DNA from: an uncultured Hungatella sp.
Lineage (GTDB): Bacteria > Bacillota > Clostridia > Lachnospirales > Lachnospiraceae
Assembly: GCA_949879025.1 (NCBI GenBank)
Contig: CATLBO010000034.1
Coordinates: 1-32,178, forward strand
DNA length: 32,178 nucleotides
Direction: 5' to 3'
In this document: one piece after another, positions 7,261-16,177 of the stretch
Position numbering within the stretch: the first letter of the stretch is position 1
Layout: each line of letters starts with the position of its first letter
Translations under genes and position numbers: made by a program
The notes under the pieces: model-generated
Told to the model about the DNA's origin: nothing
The model's input: only the letters and a program-made list of their open reading frames with translations
Database searches by the model: none

Positions 7261-7581
7261 ATGGAAAATAAGCAGAAGCAGGAAGACAGCTGCCAATGCT
7301 GCCACAAGACCAAGGAGCGCTCTGATAGAGAATATAAGGATTTGATTCATCGCCTTAACCGGATTGAAGGCCAGATACGGGGAATCAGGGGAATGGTGGA
7401 AAGGAACGCCTATTGTCCCGAAATCCTGGTTCAGGTAGCCGCTGCCAATGCGGCCCTCAACAGCTTTAACAAAGTGCTTCTGGCAAATCATATAAGAACC
7501 TGTGTGGCCAGGGATATAAGGGAGGGGAAAGAAGAAACTATTGATGAGCTGGTGACAACGCTGCAGAAATTGATGAAATAG
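7261..7581 (+). CDS. csoR: CsoR-type copper-sensing transcriptional repressor
   Basis: A 106-residue all-helical DUF156/CsoR protein. The Cu(I) ligand set is present with the exact family spacing: Cys52 (AYCPEIL), His77 and Cys81 (HIRTC), i.e. C-x24-H-x3-C. The first helix has the typical LIHRLNRIEGQIRGIRGMVE. The first 15 residues add extra cysteines (CQCCH) that are not part of the standard site and may assist metal capture (inference). It acts in the cytoplasm as a DNA-binding tetramer released by Cu(I). It is first in the operon behind the palindrome at 7199-7219, hence autoregulated, and copA lies 211 bp downstream. The ligand set argues for copper rather than nickel (RcnR), formaldehyde (FrmR) or persulfide (CstR). 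Confidence 0.94.
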   Translation: MENKQKQEDSCQCCHKTKERSDREYKDLIHRLNRIEGQIRGIRGMVERNAYCPEILVQVAAANAALNSFNKVLLANHIRTCVARDIREGKEETIDELVTTLQKLMK

Positions 7582-7706
7582 AAAAAATCAAGGAAGCAGA
7601 AGGCAAGGGAGATCTGGTAATTATTCCCGCATTCTCAGCTGATTTGTTTTTCAGAGTCCGGGCAACGATAAAACATAGGAAAGGCCAGGGCTGCTGCTTA
7701 AGAGGC

Positions 7707-7719
7707 GGGGAAGTTCCCC
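7707..7719. repeat. GC-tract palindrome between csoR and copA
   Basis: GGGGAAGTTCCCC is a perfect 13-bp palindrome with one central base, in the 211-bp leader between csoR and copA. It differs from the CsoR site at 7199-7219. It may be a short hairpin or a second protein site; nothing else supports either reading. The rest of the 7582-7792 gap shows no ORF with a ribosome site and no terminator. Confidence 0.4.
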
Positions 7720-7792
7720 ATGCGGATATGTGGTGACAAGCATCCAGGCAATGGATGACTGAAATAGGGATAAAGGAGGCACAGAGGACAGG

Positions 7793-10312
7793 ATGAAACA
7801 GTATACAGTAACAGGCATGAGCTGTGCGGCGTGCAGCTTGCGGGTAGAGAAGGCAGTGGGAAAGGTGTCAGGAGTAGATTCCTGCTCCGTAAGCCTGCTG
7901 ACCAATTCTATGGCAGTGGAAGGGGATGTTTCACCAGAAGACATTATTGCGGCTGTGGAGGAAGCCGGATACAAAGCTTCCGTAAAAGGTGCCCAGGGAC
8001 AGGAGAAGACGGCATCAGGAAGCTTAGACAGGGAAGATATGCTGAAAGACAGGGAAACTCCTGTTTTGAAGCAGAGGCTTGTGTGGTCTTTGGGATTTCT
8101 GATTGTGCTTATGTACATTTCCATGGGGCATATGATGTGGAATTGGCCGGTTCCCGCTTTTCTGGAGGGCAACCACATAATCATGGGGCTTTTGCAGCTT
8201 CATCTGACGGTGATTATTATGATCATCAACCAGAAATTTTTTATAAATGGATTTAAAAGCCTGCTTCATGGGGCGCCGAATATGGATACCCTGGTTGCTT
8301 TAGGGTCTGGGGCTTCCTTTGTATACAGCTTGTATGCTTTGTTTGCCATGACCGATGCCCAGGTAAAAGGAGACATGGAGGGAGTCATGGCCTATATGCA
8401 TGAGTTCTACTTTGAATCGGCAGCCATGATATTGACTCTGATCACTGTGGGAAAAATGCTGGAGGCCCGTTCCAAAGGAAGGACTACAGATGCGCTAAAA
8501 AGCCTGATGAAACTGGCTCCCAAAACGGCGGTAGTCATAAAAGATGGGGCAGAGACAGAGATCCCAGTGGAGCAGGTGGCAAAAGGCGACATTTTTGTAG
8601 TGCGGCCTGGGGAAAATATTCCGGTAGACGGAGTGGTGCTGGAAGGAAGCAGCGCAGTTAACGAGTCGGCCCTAACAGGAGAGAGTATACCTGTGGACAA
8701 GGCAGCAGGAGACAAGGTATCAGCTGCCACAGTAAACCAGTCAGGCTTTATCCGCTGTGAAGCCACAAGAGTGGGGGAGGATACTACCTTGTCTCAGATT
8801 ATCCAGATGGTAAGCGATGCAGCTGCTACAAAGGCGCCTATTGCCAAGGTGGCGGATAAAGTATCTGGCGTGTTTGTTCCTGCAGTCATTGCCATTGCTG
8901 CTATTACTCTGGCCGCCTGGCTTCTGGCAGGGCAGGGCATCGGATTTGCCCTGGCACGAGGAATTTCCGTGCTGGTTATCAGCTGCCCCTGCGCATTAGG
9001 CCTGGCTACGCCGGTTGCCATTATGGTGGGAAACGGCATGGGGGCCAAAAGCGGAATTCTGTTTAAGACAGCAGTATCTTTGGAGGAAGCGGGAAAGGTG
9101 CAGGTGGTGGCTCTTGATAAAACGGGAACCATTACAAGCGGAGAGCCGAAGGTGACGGACATGATGCCGGTTCCAGGTGTTTCGAAAGAAGAGCTTTTGA
9201 GGGATGCTTACTGGCTTGAAAAGAAAAGTGAGCATCCTCTGGCCAGGGCCGTCCTTCTGAAGGCTGAAGAGCTGGGAACGGAGAGCCGGGAGGTTACGGA
9301 CTTTAAAGCCCTTCCGGGAAACGGCCTGACTGCCCGCATAGAGGAAAGCCGGCTGGCAGGCGGCAACCTGAAATTTATAAGCAGCCATGCAGATGTTCCC
9401 ATGGAGATACAGAGACAGTCTGAGCGCCTGGCGGAAGAGGGAAAAACACCTCTGTTTTTCAGCAGAGACGGAAAGCTTACAGGAATTATCGCTGTGGCCG
9501 ATGTAATCAAGGAAGACAGTCCGCAGGCAGTAAAAGAACTGCAGAACATGGGAATTCATGTGGTCATGCTGACCGGCGACAATGAGAGGACAGCCAGAGC
9601 CATCGGAAAGCAGGCAGGGGTTGATCAGGTAATCGCCGGAGTGCTGCCGGAAGGAAAGGAGAGTGTTATCCGCTCTCTGAAGAAAAAAGGCAAAGTGGCC
9701 ATGGTGGGAGACGGAATCAATGACGCTCCGGCCCTTACCAGGGCGGACATCGGCATTGCCATCGGGGCAGGCACGGATATTGCCATTGATGCGGCTGACG
9801 TTGTGCTGATGAAGAGCCGGCTGCAGGATGTGCCTGCTGCTGTCCGCTTAAGCCGTGCAACCCTGAGAAATATCCACGAGAATTTGTTCTGGGCATTTTT
9901 CTACAATGTGGTGGGGATTCCCCTGGCAGCCGGATTGTGGTATCCTGTATTCGGATGGAAGCTAAACCCCATGTTCGGGGCAGCAGCTATGAGCCTGTCA
10001 AGTTTCTGCGTGGTAACCAATGCTTTAAGGCTGAATCTGTTCCGCATCCACGATGCGGGAAAAGATAAAAAAATAAAAACAAAGAAAAAGGAGGAGTTGA
10101 CCATGGAAAAGACTATGAAAATTGAAGGGATGATGTGCGGACACTGCGAGGCAAGAGTAAAGAAATGCCTGGAGGCTCTGCCGGAAGTGGCCGAGGCTGT
10201 TGTAAGCCATGAGGCAGGAACGGCAGTAGTTACTTTAAACGGCGACATTTCTGATGACCTGCTGAAAAAAACCGTGGAAGAGCAGGACTATAAGGTGATA
10301 TCGGTTCAGTAA
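7793..10312 (+). CDS. copA: Cu(I)-exporting P1B-type ATPase CopA fused to a C-terminal CopZ-like chaperone domain
   Basis: An 839-residue copper pump that couples ATP hydrolysis to Cu(I) efflux across the cytoplasmic membrane. Order of parts: N-terminal HMA domain with GMSCAAC (Cys11, Cys14); a membrane-helix pair; actuator loop with TGES; intramembrane CPC at 398-400; phosphorylation site DKTGT with Asp442; the SEHPLARAV motif of P1B pumps; [12 protein letters not shown] from 639; and the final helix pair ending near residue 750. A Lys-rich linker ([11 protein letters not shown]) then leads to a second complete HMA domain, residues 771-839, with MCGHC. That last part has its own ATG (10103) and AAGGAGG site (10088-10094) and is the size of a free CopZ. 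The in-frame join passes through seven A residues (10067-10073); see the separate entries. The AAAGGAGG leader site supports the 7793 start. Expressed from the csoR promoter. Confidence 0.95.
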   Translation: MKQYTVTGMSCAACSLRVEKAVGKVSGVDSCSVSLLTNSMAVEGDVSPEDIIAAVEEAGYKASVKGAQGQEKTASGSLDREDMLKDRETPVLKQRLVWSLGFLIVLMYISMGHMMWNWPVPAFLEGNHIIMGLLQLHLTVIIMIINQKFFINGFKSLLHGAPNMDTLVALGSGASFVYSLYALFAMTDAQVKGDMEGVMAYMHEFYFESAAMILTLITVGKMLEARSKGRTTDALKSLMKLAPKTAVVIKDGAETEIPVEQVAKGDIFVVRPGENIPVDGVVLEGSSAVNESALTGESIPVDKAAGDKVSAATVNQSGFIRCEATRVGEDTTLSQIIQMVSDAAATKAPIAKVADKVSGVFVPAVIAIAAITLAAWLLAGQGIGFALARGISVLVISCPCALGLATPVAIMVGNGMGAKSGILFKTAVSLEEAGKVQVVALDKTGTITSGEPKVTDMMPVPGVSKEELLRDAYWLEKKSEHPLARAVLLKAEELGTESREVTDFKALPGNGLTARIEESRLAGGNLKFISSHADVPMEIQRQSERLAEEGKTPLFFSRDGKLTGIIAVADVIKEDSPQAVKELQNMGIHVVMLTGDNERTARAIGKQAGVDQVIAGVLPEGKESVIRSLKKKGKVAMVGDGINDAPALTRADIGIAIGAGTDIAIDAADVVLMKSRLQDVPAAVRLSRATLRNIHENLFWAFFYNVVGIPLAAGLWYPVFGWKLNPMFGAAAMSLSSFCVVTNALRLNLFRIHDAGKDKKIKTKKKEELTMEKTMKIEGMMCGHCEARVKKCLEALPEVAEAVVSHEAGTAVVTLNGDISDDLLKKTVEEQDYKVISVQ
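10067..10076 (+). other. A7 tract with hidden stop codon at the copA-copZ junction
   Basis: Seven A (10067-10073) are read as AAA-AAA-Ata in the main frame. The next bases form TAA at 10074-10076, out of frame by one. Loss of a single A, or a +1 slip by the ribosome, would end CopA at that TAA just after its last helix and leave copZ as a separate gene. Long A-runs are known sites of polymerase slippage and of sequencing error. Confidence 0.75.
10103..10312 (+). CDS. copZ: CopZ-like copper chaperone module, probable internal start within copA
   Basis: From ATG 10103 a 69-residue HMA protein can be read in the same frame as cop[21 protein letters not shown] with the Cu-binding MxCxxC, then an alpha-beta HMA fold to residue 69. 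This is the normal size and layout of free CopZ, the cytoplasmic chaperone that hands Cu(I) to CopA. AAGGAGG at 10088-10094 lies 8 nt ahead, an excellent ribosome site that has no purpose inside a long ORF. I infer that copZ is, or recently was, a separate gene and may still be translated independently as well as part of the fusion. The upstream copA frame runs into it without a stop. Confidence 0.6.
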   Translation: MEKTMKIEGMMCGHCEARVKKCLEALPEVAEAVVSHEAGTAVVTLNGDISDDLLKKTVEEQDYKVISVQ

Positions 10313-10350
10313 CAGGATGGCAGAAGCGCATTAAACTGCAGAGAAGAAGA

Positions 10351-10396
10351 AAATCCGGAGGTCAGATGTGAAAGCATATGGTCTCTGGATTTTTTT
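10351..10396 (+). terminator. Intrinsic terminator of the copper operon
   Basis: AAATCCGGAG (10351-10360) pairs with CTCTGGATTT (10383-10392) with one G-U pair, followed by a T-run (10390-10396). It separates csoR-copA from dut. Confidence 0.8.
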
Positions 10397-10437
10397 CGGA
10401 TGGAGCTGCAGTTGGACGCTGAAAAATTCAGAAGCTG

Positions 10438-10466
10438 TTTACAGCACATATCTGGTATGGTAGAAT
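10438..10466 (+). promoter_or_regulatory. Sigma-A promoter of dut
   Basis: TTTACA (10438-10443), a 17-nt spacer and TAGAAT (10461-10466), about 45 nt before the dut start and just past the copper-operon terminator. Confidence 0.75.
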
Positions 10467-10512
10467 TGAGTGGAAATTAACAGCAAAGGCAAACAGGAGA
10501 GGGTAATATGTC

Positions 10513-10947
10513 ATGGAAACCATACAGATAAAATATTTTACGGATAAAATTGACAAGCTGGCTTATATTGGAGGAAAATCTGATTGGATTGATTTGCGGG
10601 CCGCTGAGGATGTAGAGCTTAAAGCCGGGCAGTTTAAGATGATCCCTTTGGGGGTAGCCATGAAGCTGCCGAAGGGGTATGAAGCCCATATTGTACCAAG
10701 AAGTTCTACATTCAAAAATTTCGGAATCATCCAGACAAACCATATGGGAGTTATTGACGAGACATACTGCGGCAGTAATGATCAGTGGCATTTTCCGGCT
10801 TATGCTCTTAGGGATACCATCATCCATGTAAATGACAGAATATGCCAGTTCCGCATTATGGAGCACCAGCCCCAGGTGAATTTTGAACAGGCAGAGGAAC
10901 TGTCAGACCAGGACAGAGGCGGCCTGGGAAGTACAGGGATAAAATAG
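10513..10947 (+). CDS. dut: dUTP diphosphatase (trimeric dUTPase family)
   Basis: A 144-residue trimeric-type dUTPase, which hydrolyses dUTP to dUMP and PPi, keeping uracil out of DNA and feeding dTMP synthesis. The five family motifs are visible: DLRAAEDV (1), [11 protein letters not shown] (2), [14 protein letters not shown] (3, with the catalytic Asp and the uracil-recognising Tyr), DRICQFRI (4) and RGGLGSTG (5, the P-loop-like tail closing over the phosphates). Motif 3 carries YCGSNDQW, where many dUTPases have YRGEI, so the loop after the Tyr is slightly unusual. ATG 10513 has GGAGAGGG upstream. It has its own promoter and may lead a unit with the TPR lipoprotein 100 bp downstream. Confidence 0.93.
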   Translation: METIQIKYFTDKIDKLAYIGGKSDWIDLRAAEDVELKAGQFKMIPLGVAMKLPKGYEAHIVPRSSTFKNFGIIQTNHMGVIDETYCGSNDQWHFPAYALRDTIIHVNDRICQFRIMEHQPQVNFEQAEELSDQDRGGLGSTGIK

Positions 10948-11047
10948 GAGATGCATGGAGGCAGGGCTGCAGACAGAAAAATCAGCTGCATAAGGGAATG
11001 CAGAAGCCATACTGGGTGCAGAAAAACAGAAAGGAGTTATAAAGCCT

Positions 11048-11896
11048 ATGGAATATCAGAAGCATGGCAAAGGACGCAGCCGCAGAGACGGGGCCAGACA
11101 GAAGGGAAGAATGTGCACAGCAGCAGGGACGAAAGCTGTTCGCCGCATTATTGTGTTATGTCTTTTGGCAGCCCTTATGGTGACAGGAGGCTGCAGCAAC
11201 AGAGAAAGAGATAAGCAGGAGCTTCGCCTGCAGGGTATCGAACAGCTGGATGCAGGGAATTATGAAGCAGCCATAGAGGCCTTTGAAGGGGCTTTGTCGC
11301 TCTCGTCTAAAGTAGTAGGCGAATTTGAACTGGATATTTTAAAGTACAGAGCAGAGGCAGAATACAAAGCAGGGGACTACAAGGCGGCCGCATATACCTA
11401 CGATGTCCTTATGCAGGTGGATCAGGGACGGAACGAATACAGGACGCGCATTTGCAGACTGCATATATTGGCAGGACAGCTTGACGATGCTGCGGAAGAA
11501 TATAAGAAATTGTATGAGGCTGCACCAAAAGACGGGGAGACAATACAGATACTTTTGTCTCTGGGCCAGGCTCTGACAGAACAGGGCAGATCTGACCAGG
11601 CAATAGAACTGTATCAGCAGGCAGTGAATGGCGGAATGGAGAATGGGGAAATTTATAACCGTATGGCAGTATGCCAGCTGGAGGCGGGAGATCTGGATCT
11701 GGCAATCAAATACCTGGAACAGGGCGTGGAAACAGGGGATCAGTCGGTTATGGCAAGCCTGTTTTTAAACCAGGCGGCTGCCTATGAAAAGAAACTTGAT
11801 TTTCAGAGGGCACTGTCTATTCTCCAGCAGTATGCAGCGGCTTATGGAGCTGATGAAGAGATTCAGAAGGAGATCGATTTTTTAAAGTCCAGATAA
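11048..11896 (+). CDS. TPR-repeat lipoprotein
   Basis: A 282-residue protein: a basic N-terminal stretch, a hydrophobic segment (RRIIVLCLLAALMVTGGC) with Cys50 as probable lipid-attachment site, then tandem tetratricopeptide repeats. TPR-like units are seen at QGIEQLDAGNYEAAIEAFEG, AEYKAGDYKAAAYTYDVLMQ, HILAGQLDDAAEEYKKLYEA, GQALTEQGRSDQAIELYQQA, CQLEAGDLDLAIKYLEQGVE and a last AYEKKLDFQRALSILQQY. Such proteins are scaffolds; the partner is unknown. The lipobox is imperfect (TGGC rather than LxGC), so a plain membrane anchor is possible. AAAGGAG lies 11 nt before ATG 11048; the roughly 30-residue basic leader before the hydrophobic core is longer than usual, so a later start near 11111 is also possible. 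hflX follows after 30 bp. Confidence 0.85.
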   Translation: MEYQKHGKGRSRRDGARQKGRMCTAAGTKAVRRIIVLCLLAALMVTGGCSNRERDKQELRLQGIEQLDAGNYEAAIEAFEGALSLSSKVVGEFELDILKYRAEAEYKAGDYKAAAYTYDVLMQVDQGRNEYRTRICRLHILAGQLDDAAEEYKKLYEAAPKDGETIQILLSLGQALTEQGRSDQAIELYQQAVNGGMENGEIYNRMAVCQLEAGDLDLAIKYLEQGVETGDQSVMASLFLNQAAAYEKKLDFQRALSILQQYAAAYGADEEIQKEIDFLKSR

Positions 11897-11926
11897 TAAA
11901 ATCAGGACAGACAGGAAGGAGTTTTT

Positions 11927-13174
11927 GTGGCGGAATTAATTGACTTAAAAGAAACACAGGAGCGGGTTATTCTCTTTGCCGTAAGCCTGGAGGACGGCAG
12001 TGATACGAAAGAGAGCCTGGACGAGCTGGAAGAACTGGTAAAGACCGCAGGAGCAGAGGCGGTTGGCAGAGTCATTCAGAACCGGGAGAAGATTCATCCA
12101 GGAACGTATCTGGGGAAAGGGAAGGCTGACCAGCTTAAGGAATTGCTGTGGGAACAGGATGCCACAGGAGTGGTGTGCGATGACGAATTGTCCCCGGCTC
12201 AGCTTAAGAATCTGGAAGACGTGTTGGAAACCAAGGTTATGGACAGAACCATGGTGATCCTTGATATTTTTGCAGCAAGGGCCAGAACCCGGGAGGGCAA
12301 GATTCAGGTAGAGCTGGCTCAGCTGAAATACCGGGCAGCCAGGCTGGTGGGTCTTCGAAGCTCCCTGTCCAGGCTGGGCGGCGGCATCGGCACCAGAGGA
12401 CCGGGAGAGAAGAAGCTGGAGATGGATCGCCGTCTTATCCATGAGCGCATCGGCCAGCTGAAGGCAGAGCTTAAGGAAGTGGAGTGCCACAGACAGGTGC
12501 AGCGCAGGCAGAGAGAGCAAAGCCATGTAAAGTCGGCGGCCATTGTAGGGTACACCAATGCAGGAAAATCCACTCTTTTAAATTATTTGACTAATGCAGG
12601 GATTCTGGCGGAGGATAAGCTTTTTGCCACCTTGGACCCTACTACCAGAAACCTGATGCTGCCAGGAGGCCAGAACATTCTCCTGACAGATACAGTGGGT
12701 TTTATCCGCAAGCTTCCCCACCATTTGATTGAGGCGTTTAAAAGTACGCTGGAGGAGGCCAGGTACAGCGATATCATCCTTCATGTGGCAGATTGTTCCA
12801 ATCCCCAGATAGATATGCAGATATACACGGTTTATAATACATTAAAGCAGCTGGAAGTGACGGACAAAACAGTGGTTACTGTCTTTAATAAGATTGATCG
12901 GATGGAAGAGGAGATAATCTTAAAGGATCTGTCTGCAGACTACCAAGTTAAACTGTCGGCAAAAACAGGACAGGGGGTCGATAAGCTTTTGGAGACTCTG
13001 GAAACCATATTAAGGAATGACAGAATCTATCTGGAAAAGGTATATGGCTACAAAGAAGCAGGGAAAATCCAGACCATCCGCAAATTCGGAGAGCTTTTGG
13101 CGGAGGAGTACCAGGAAGAGGGCATACTGGTAAAGGCCTATGTTCCGGCGGAACTATACGGACAGGTAGTATAA
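11927..13174 (+). CDS. hflX: Ribosome-associated GTPase HflX
   Basis: A 415-residue HflX, a GTPase of the OBG-HflX branch that splits stalled or hibernating 70S ribosomes, notably under heat or antibiotic stress. The N-terminal HflX domain includes NREKIHPGTYLGKGKADQL, CDDELSPAQLKNLE and the glycine-rich LGGGIGTRGPGEKKLE, followed by a helical region. The G domain has GYTNAGKST (G1), LFATLDPTTR (G2), DTVGFIRKLP (G3, where T/V replaces the usual position after DT) and FNKID (G4). GTG 11927 is chosen because AAGGAG (11916-11921) precedes it by 5 nt. It is the last gene of the dut-TPR-hflX unit; a new promoter begins at 13197. Confidence 0.96.
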   Translation: MAELIDLKETQERVILFAVSLEDGSDTKESLDELEELVKTAGAEAVGRVIQNREKIHPGTYLGKGKADQLKELLWEQDATGVVCDDELSPAQLKNLEDVLETKVMDRTMVILDIFAARARTREGKIQVELAQLKYRAARLVGLRSSLSRLGGGIGTRGPGEKKLEMDRRLIHERIGQLKAELKEVECHRQVQRRQREQSHVKSAAIVGYTNAGKSTLLNYLTNAGILAEDKLFATLDPTTRNLMLPGGQNILLTDTVGFIRKLPHHLIEAFKSTLEEARYSDIILHVADCSNPQIDMQIYTVYNTLKQLEVTDKTVVTVFNKIDRMEEEIILKDLSADYQVKLSAKTGQGVDKLLETLETILRNDRIYLEKVYGYKEAGKIQTIRKFGELLAEEYQEEGILVKAYVPAELYGQVV

Positions 13175-13196
13175 CAGGCAATTGAAACAGAAGATA

Positions 13197-13225
13197 TTGT
13201 ACTTTTCTTTGGCTGCTGTTATAAT
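13197..13225 (+). promoter_or_regulatory. Sigma-A promoter of the NSS symporter gene
   Basis: TTGTAC (13197-13202), 17 nt, TATAAT (13220-13225). The 80-nt leader that follows can form a small hairpin between GCCCGC (from about 13236) and GCGGGC (about 13268). Confidence 0.8.
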
Positions 13226-13306
13226 AGAGGACATGCCCGCAAGGGGACAGCCTTAGGCAGTTCCGGCAGCGGGCTGATCAATACAGAAGGGCAAAGGAGA
13301 TAAGCA

Positions 13307-14677
13307 GTGGAACGAGAAAAATTTTCATCCAGGCTGGGCTTCATCCTGATTTCGGCGGGATGTGCCATCGGCCTTGGAAACGTGTGGAGATTCCCCTATA
13401 TTGTGGGGCAGTACGGAGGAGCGGCTTTTGTGCTGATATACCTTTTGTTTCTCCTGGTTTTAGGACTGCCGGTGGTAGTCATGGAATTTGCGGTGGGAAG
13501 AGCCAGCCAAAAAAGTGCGGCGCTGTCCTTTGAGGTACTGGAGCCAAAAGGAAGCAGATGGCATTGGGGAAAGTCCATAGCTGTTGCAGGCAATTATCTG
13601 CTGATGATGTTTTACACTACTGTGGCAGGATGGATGCTTTTGTATTTTATGAAGATGCTTATGGGGGACTTTACAGATCTGGCAGCTGACCAGGTGGCAG
13701 CAGAGTTCGGCGGTATGCTGTCCGATCCTATTCTAATGATGGCCATGATGATCATTGTAGTGCTTTTGGGATTTGCGGTCTGCGGTATGGGACTGAAGAA
13801 CGGCGTTGAGAAGATCACCAAATGGATGATGGTATGCCTGCTTCTTCTGATGGTGGTACTGGCAGGAAATTCTATGCTCATAGAAGGCGGAAGCACAGGA
13901 CTGGAATTTTATCTGAAGCCGGATTTTTCGAAAGTAAAAGAGGCAGGAATCGGAGAGGCGGTGTTTGCGGCTCTGGGCCAGTCTTTCTTTACTTTAAGCA
14001 TCGGCATCGGTGCCTTGGCTATTTTCGGAAGTTATATCGGCAAGGAAAAGAGGCTGACCGGGGAGGCCGTAAGCGTGCTTTGCCTGGATACCCTGGTAGC
14101 GTTTATGGCAGGCCTGATTATTTTCCCGGCCTGCTTTGCCTACGGCATTGAGCCGGACGCAGGGCCTTCTCTGATTTTTATTACCCTGCCTAATGTGTTT
14201 AACCATATGCCGGGAGGACGTATCTGGGGAAGCCTGTTCTTCTTGTTTATGTCATTTGCCGCCATGTCCACAGTGATCGCAGTATTTCAGAACATAGTGT
14301 CTTTTGCCACAGACCTGACAGGATGCACTGTGAAAAAGGCAGTAGTCTGCAATGTAATTGTTATGATTATCCTGTCGGCTCCCTGTGTTTTGGGATTTAA
14401 TGTGTGGAGCGGATTTATGCCTTTGGGAGAAGGCACGGGAGTGCTGGATCTGGAGGACTTTTTGGTGAGCAACAACCTGCTGCCCATCGGAAGCCTTCTG
14501 TACCTTCTGTTCTGTACCAGCAGATACGGATGGGGATTTGAGAAGTTTCTGGATGAAGCCAATGCAGGGACAGGAATGAAATTCCCCAAATGGGCCAGAG
14601 GGTATGTAAGCTGGGTTCTTCCGGCAGTTATTCTGGTTATCTTTTTACAGGGGTATTGGGCAAAGTTTGCAGGATAG
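13307..14677 (+). CDS. Sodium-dependent neurotransmitter:sodium symporter (SNF/NSS) family transporter
   Basis: A 456-residue LeuT-fold secondary transporter of the NSS family; bacterial members (LeuT, TnaT, MhsT) import amino acids with Na+. TM1 with its unwound substrate/ion site is clear (SAGCAIGLGNVWRFPYIVGQYGG), followed by LVLGLPVVVMEFAVGRASQ in TM2 and the family pattern of about eleven hydrophobic helices. The region ALGQSFFTLSIGIGALAIFGSY is TM6, and FMSFAAMSTVIAVFQNI lies in TM8, where Na+ ligands are expected. GTG 13307 has AAAGGAG upstream. It is cytoplasmic-membrane located and has its own promoter. The substrate is probably an aromatic or hydrophobic amino acid by analogy; it cannot be fixed from sequence. 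Confidence 0.94.
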   Translation: MEREKFSSRLGFILISAGCAIGLGNVWRFPYIVGQYGGAAFVLIYLLFLLVLGLPVVVMEFAVGRASQKSAALSFEVLEPKGSRWHWGKSIAVAGNYLLMMFYTTVAGWMLLYFMKMLMGDFTDLAADQVAAEFGGMLSDPILMMAMMIIVVLLGFAVCGMGLKNGVEKITKWMMVCLLLLMVVLAGNSMLIEGGSTGLEFYLKPDFSKVKEAGIGEAVFAALGQSFFTLSIGIGALAIFGSYIGKEKRLTGEAVSVLCLDTLVAFMAGLIIFPACFAYGIEPDAGPSLIFITLPNVFNHMPGGRIWGSLFFLFMSFAAMSTVIAVFQNIVSFATDLTGCTVKKAVVCNVIVMIILSAPCVLGFNVWSGFMPLGEGTGVLDLEDFLVSNNLLPIGSLLYLLFCTSRYGWGFEKFLDEANAGTGMKFPKWARGYVSWVLPAVILVIFLQGYWAKFAG

Positions 14678-14696
14678 GATAAAACGCAGGGAAATG

Positions 14697-14741
14697 CACC
14701 CGGAAACTCTGCTGCAGAGACAGCAGGCCAGTTTCCGGGTG
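14697..14741 (+). terminator. Long inverted repeat after the symporter gene, terminator-like but without a T-run
   Basis: CACCCGGAAACT (14697-14708) is perfectly complementary to AGTTTCCGGGTG (14730-14741). Inside the loop CTGCTG (14709-14714) pairs with CAGCAG (14721-14726), giving an extended stem with a GCC bulge. The bases after it are TAATAC, not a T-run, so termination may be weak or factor-dependent, or the element may protect the mRNA 3' end. Confidence 0.6.
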
Positions 14742-14819
14742 TAATACATAAGGAGAGGAACTATTTGGCAGATGCCGTCAGCAGGCAGAAGGCATTTCCT
14801 GCCATAACAGGAAACAGAA

Positions 14820-16172
14820 ATGAAACATTATGAGATGGATATGTGTACAGGCTCTCTGTGGAAGAAGATCTTGTTTTTCAGCGTGCCGCTGATGTTTTCC
14901 AACATCCTGCAGGTGGTTTTTAACATTTCGGATGTGGCGGTGGTGGGAAAGTTTGCCGGCCCCATTGCTTTGGGAGCAGTGGGCTCTACCACGATTCTGG
15001 TTACTTTATCTACAGGGCTTCTGCTGGGGCTGGCAAGCGGCATAAGCGCATTAACAGCCCTTTATATCGGAGCCAGGGATCACGAGGGAGTGAAGTCTAC
15101 GGTTCATACGGCGGCACTTCTGATGGCTTTTTTTGGCACTGCCATTATGATTTTGGGACTTGCAGCTGCCGGAGGGATTCTGGCTGCCATGAACACAAAG
15201 GATGAGCTTATAAAAGACGCAGTAATTTATCTGCGGATCTATCTGCTGGGAACTCCTGCCTTGGCAATGTTTAATTTGGGCAATGCGGTGTTAAGCGCCG
15301 CAGGGGATACCAGAAGACCTTTGTATTACCTCACTTTTGCCGGTGCGGTCAATGTTGCGCTGAACCTGTTTTTTGTCATTGTGTGCCATATGGGGGCAGC
15401 TGGGGTGGCTGTTGCCAGCATTGTTTCTCAATATATCTCGGCAGGCTTAGTCATCAGGCTTTTGATGACCTGCCAGGAAACTTTTGCGCTGCGCCTTGAC
15501 TGTCTGAAACTGGACAGGGATAAGATGAGGCGGATTTTAAAAATCGGGATTCCCTCGGCCCTTCAGTATGCGCTGTTTGCGGTGGCGAACCTGTTTGTAC
15601 AGGCCAGCGTCAATTCCTTTGACCATGTAATGGTGGAAGGAAATTCGGCGGCTGCCAATACTGACCCTCTGGTATACGACATGATGGCTGCTTTCTATAC
15701 GGCTTGTACCAGCTTTATTGCCCAGAACCTGGGAGCAAAGAAACGGGAAAGGATGTTAAAGAGCTTTTCTATCTGCATGATCTATTCTTTTGTGCTGGGA
15801 CTGGTGCTGGGAGTTGGGATCTATGTGCTTCGGTATCCGTTTTTATCTATGTTTACCAATGAAAGAGCTGTGGTAGATGCAGGGATTAAACGTATTTCTG
15901 TCATGGCTTTGTCTTATTGTGTCAGCGCATTGATGGACTGTACCATTGCAGCGTCCCGGGGGCTGGGAAAGACCATTGTTCCTATGCTGATTGTGACAGC
16001 AGGGTCAACCGTGTTCCGGCTTTTGTGGATTTGGACTGTGTTTGCTCATTTCAGGACTATAGAATCACTGTATCTTCTGTACGTTTTTTCTTGGATCATT
16101 ACAGGATCTGCAGAGCTTGTGTATTTTGTACGGATTTTTAGGTCGCAGGAGCTTTCCAGACAGTTGGAATGA
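14820..16172 (+). CDS. MATE family efflux transporter
   Basis: A 450-residue multidrug and toxic-compound extrusion protein with twelve hydrophobic helices in two similar halves. The N-terminal half shows FFSVPLMFSNILQVVFNISDVAVVGKF, with the conserved P and NxxDxxxVGKF, then LGAVGSTT, and GLASGISALTALYIGAR. The second half shows IGIPSALQYALFAVANLFVQ and FIAQNLGAKKRERM. These transporters expel cationic drugs or metabolites across the membrane using Na+ or H+ gradients. The sequence resembles the DinF/NorM-like MATEs common in Clostridia; the substrate is unknown. The ribosome site (AGGAAA) is modest. It ends at a strong two-way terminator shared with the converging DUF3842 gene. Confidence 0.95.
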   Translation: MKHYEMDMCTGSLWKKILFFSVPLMFSNILQVVFNISDVAVVGKFAGPIALGAVGSTTILVTLSTGLLLGLASGISALTALYIGARDHEGVKSTVHTAALLMAFFGTAIMILGLAAAGGILAAMNTKDELIKDAVIYLRIYLLGTPALAMFNLGNAVLSAAGDTRRPLYYLTFAGAVNVALNLFFVIVCHMGAAGVAVASIVSQYISAGLVIRLLMTCQETFALRLDCLKLDRDKMRRILKIGIPSALQYALFAVANLFVQASVNSFDHVMVEGNSAAANTDPLVYDMMAAFYTACTSFIAQNLGAKKRERMLKSFSICMIYSFVLGLVLGVGIYVLRYPFLSMFTNERAVVDAGIKRISVMALSYCVSALMDCTIAASRGLGKTIVPMLIVTAGSTVFRLLWIWTVFAHFRTIESLYLLYVFSWIITGSAELVYFVRIFRSQELSRQLE

Positions 16173-16177
16173 CATAG

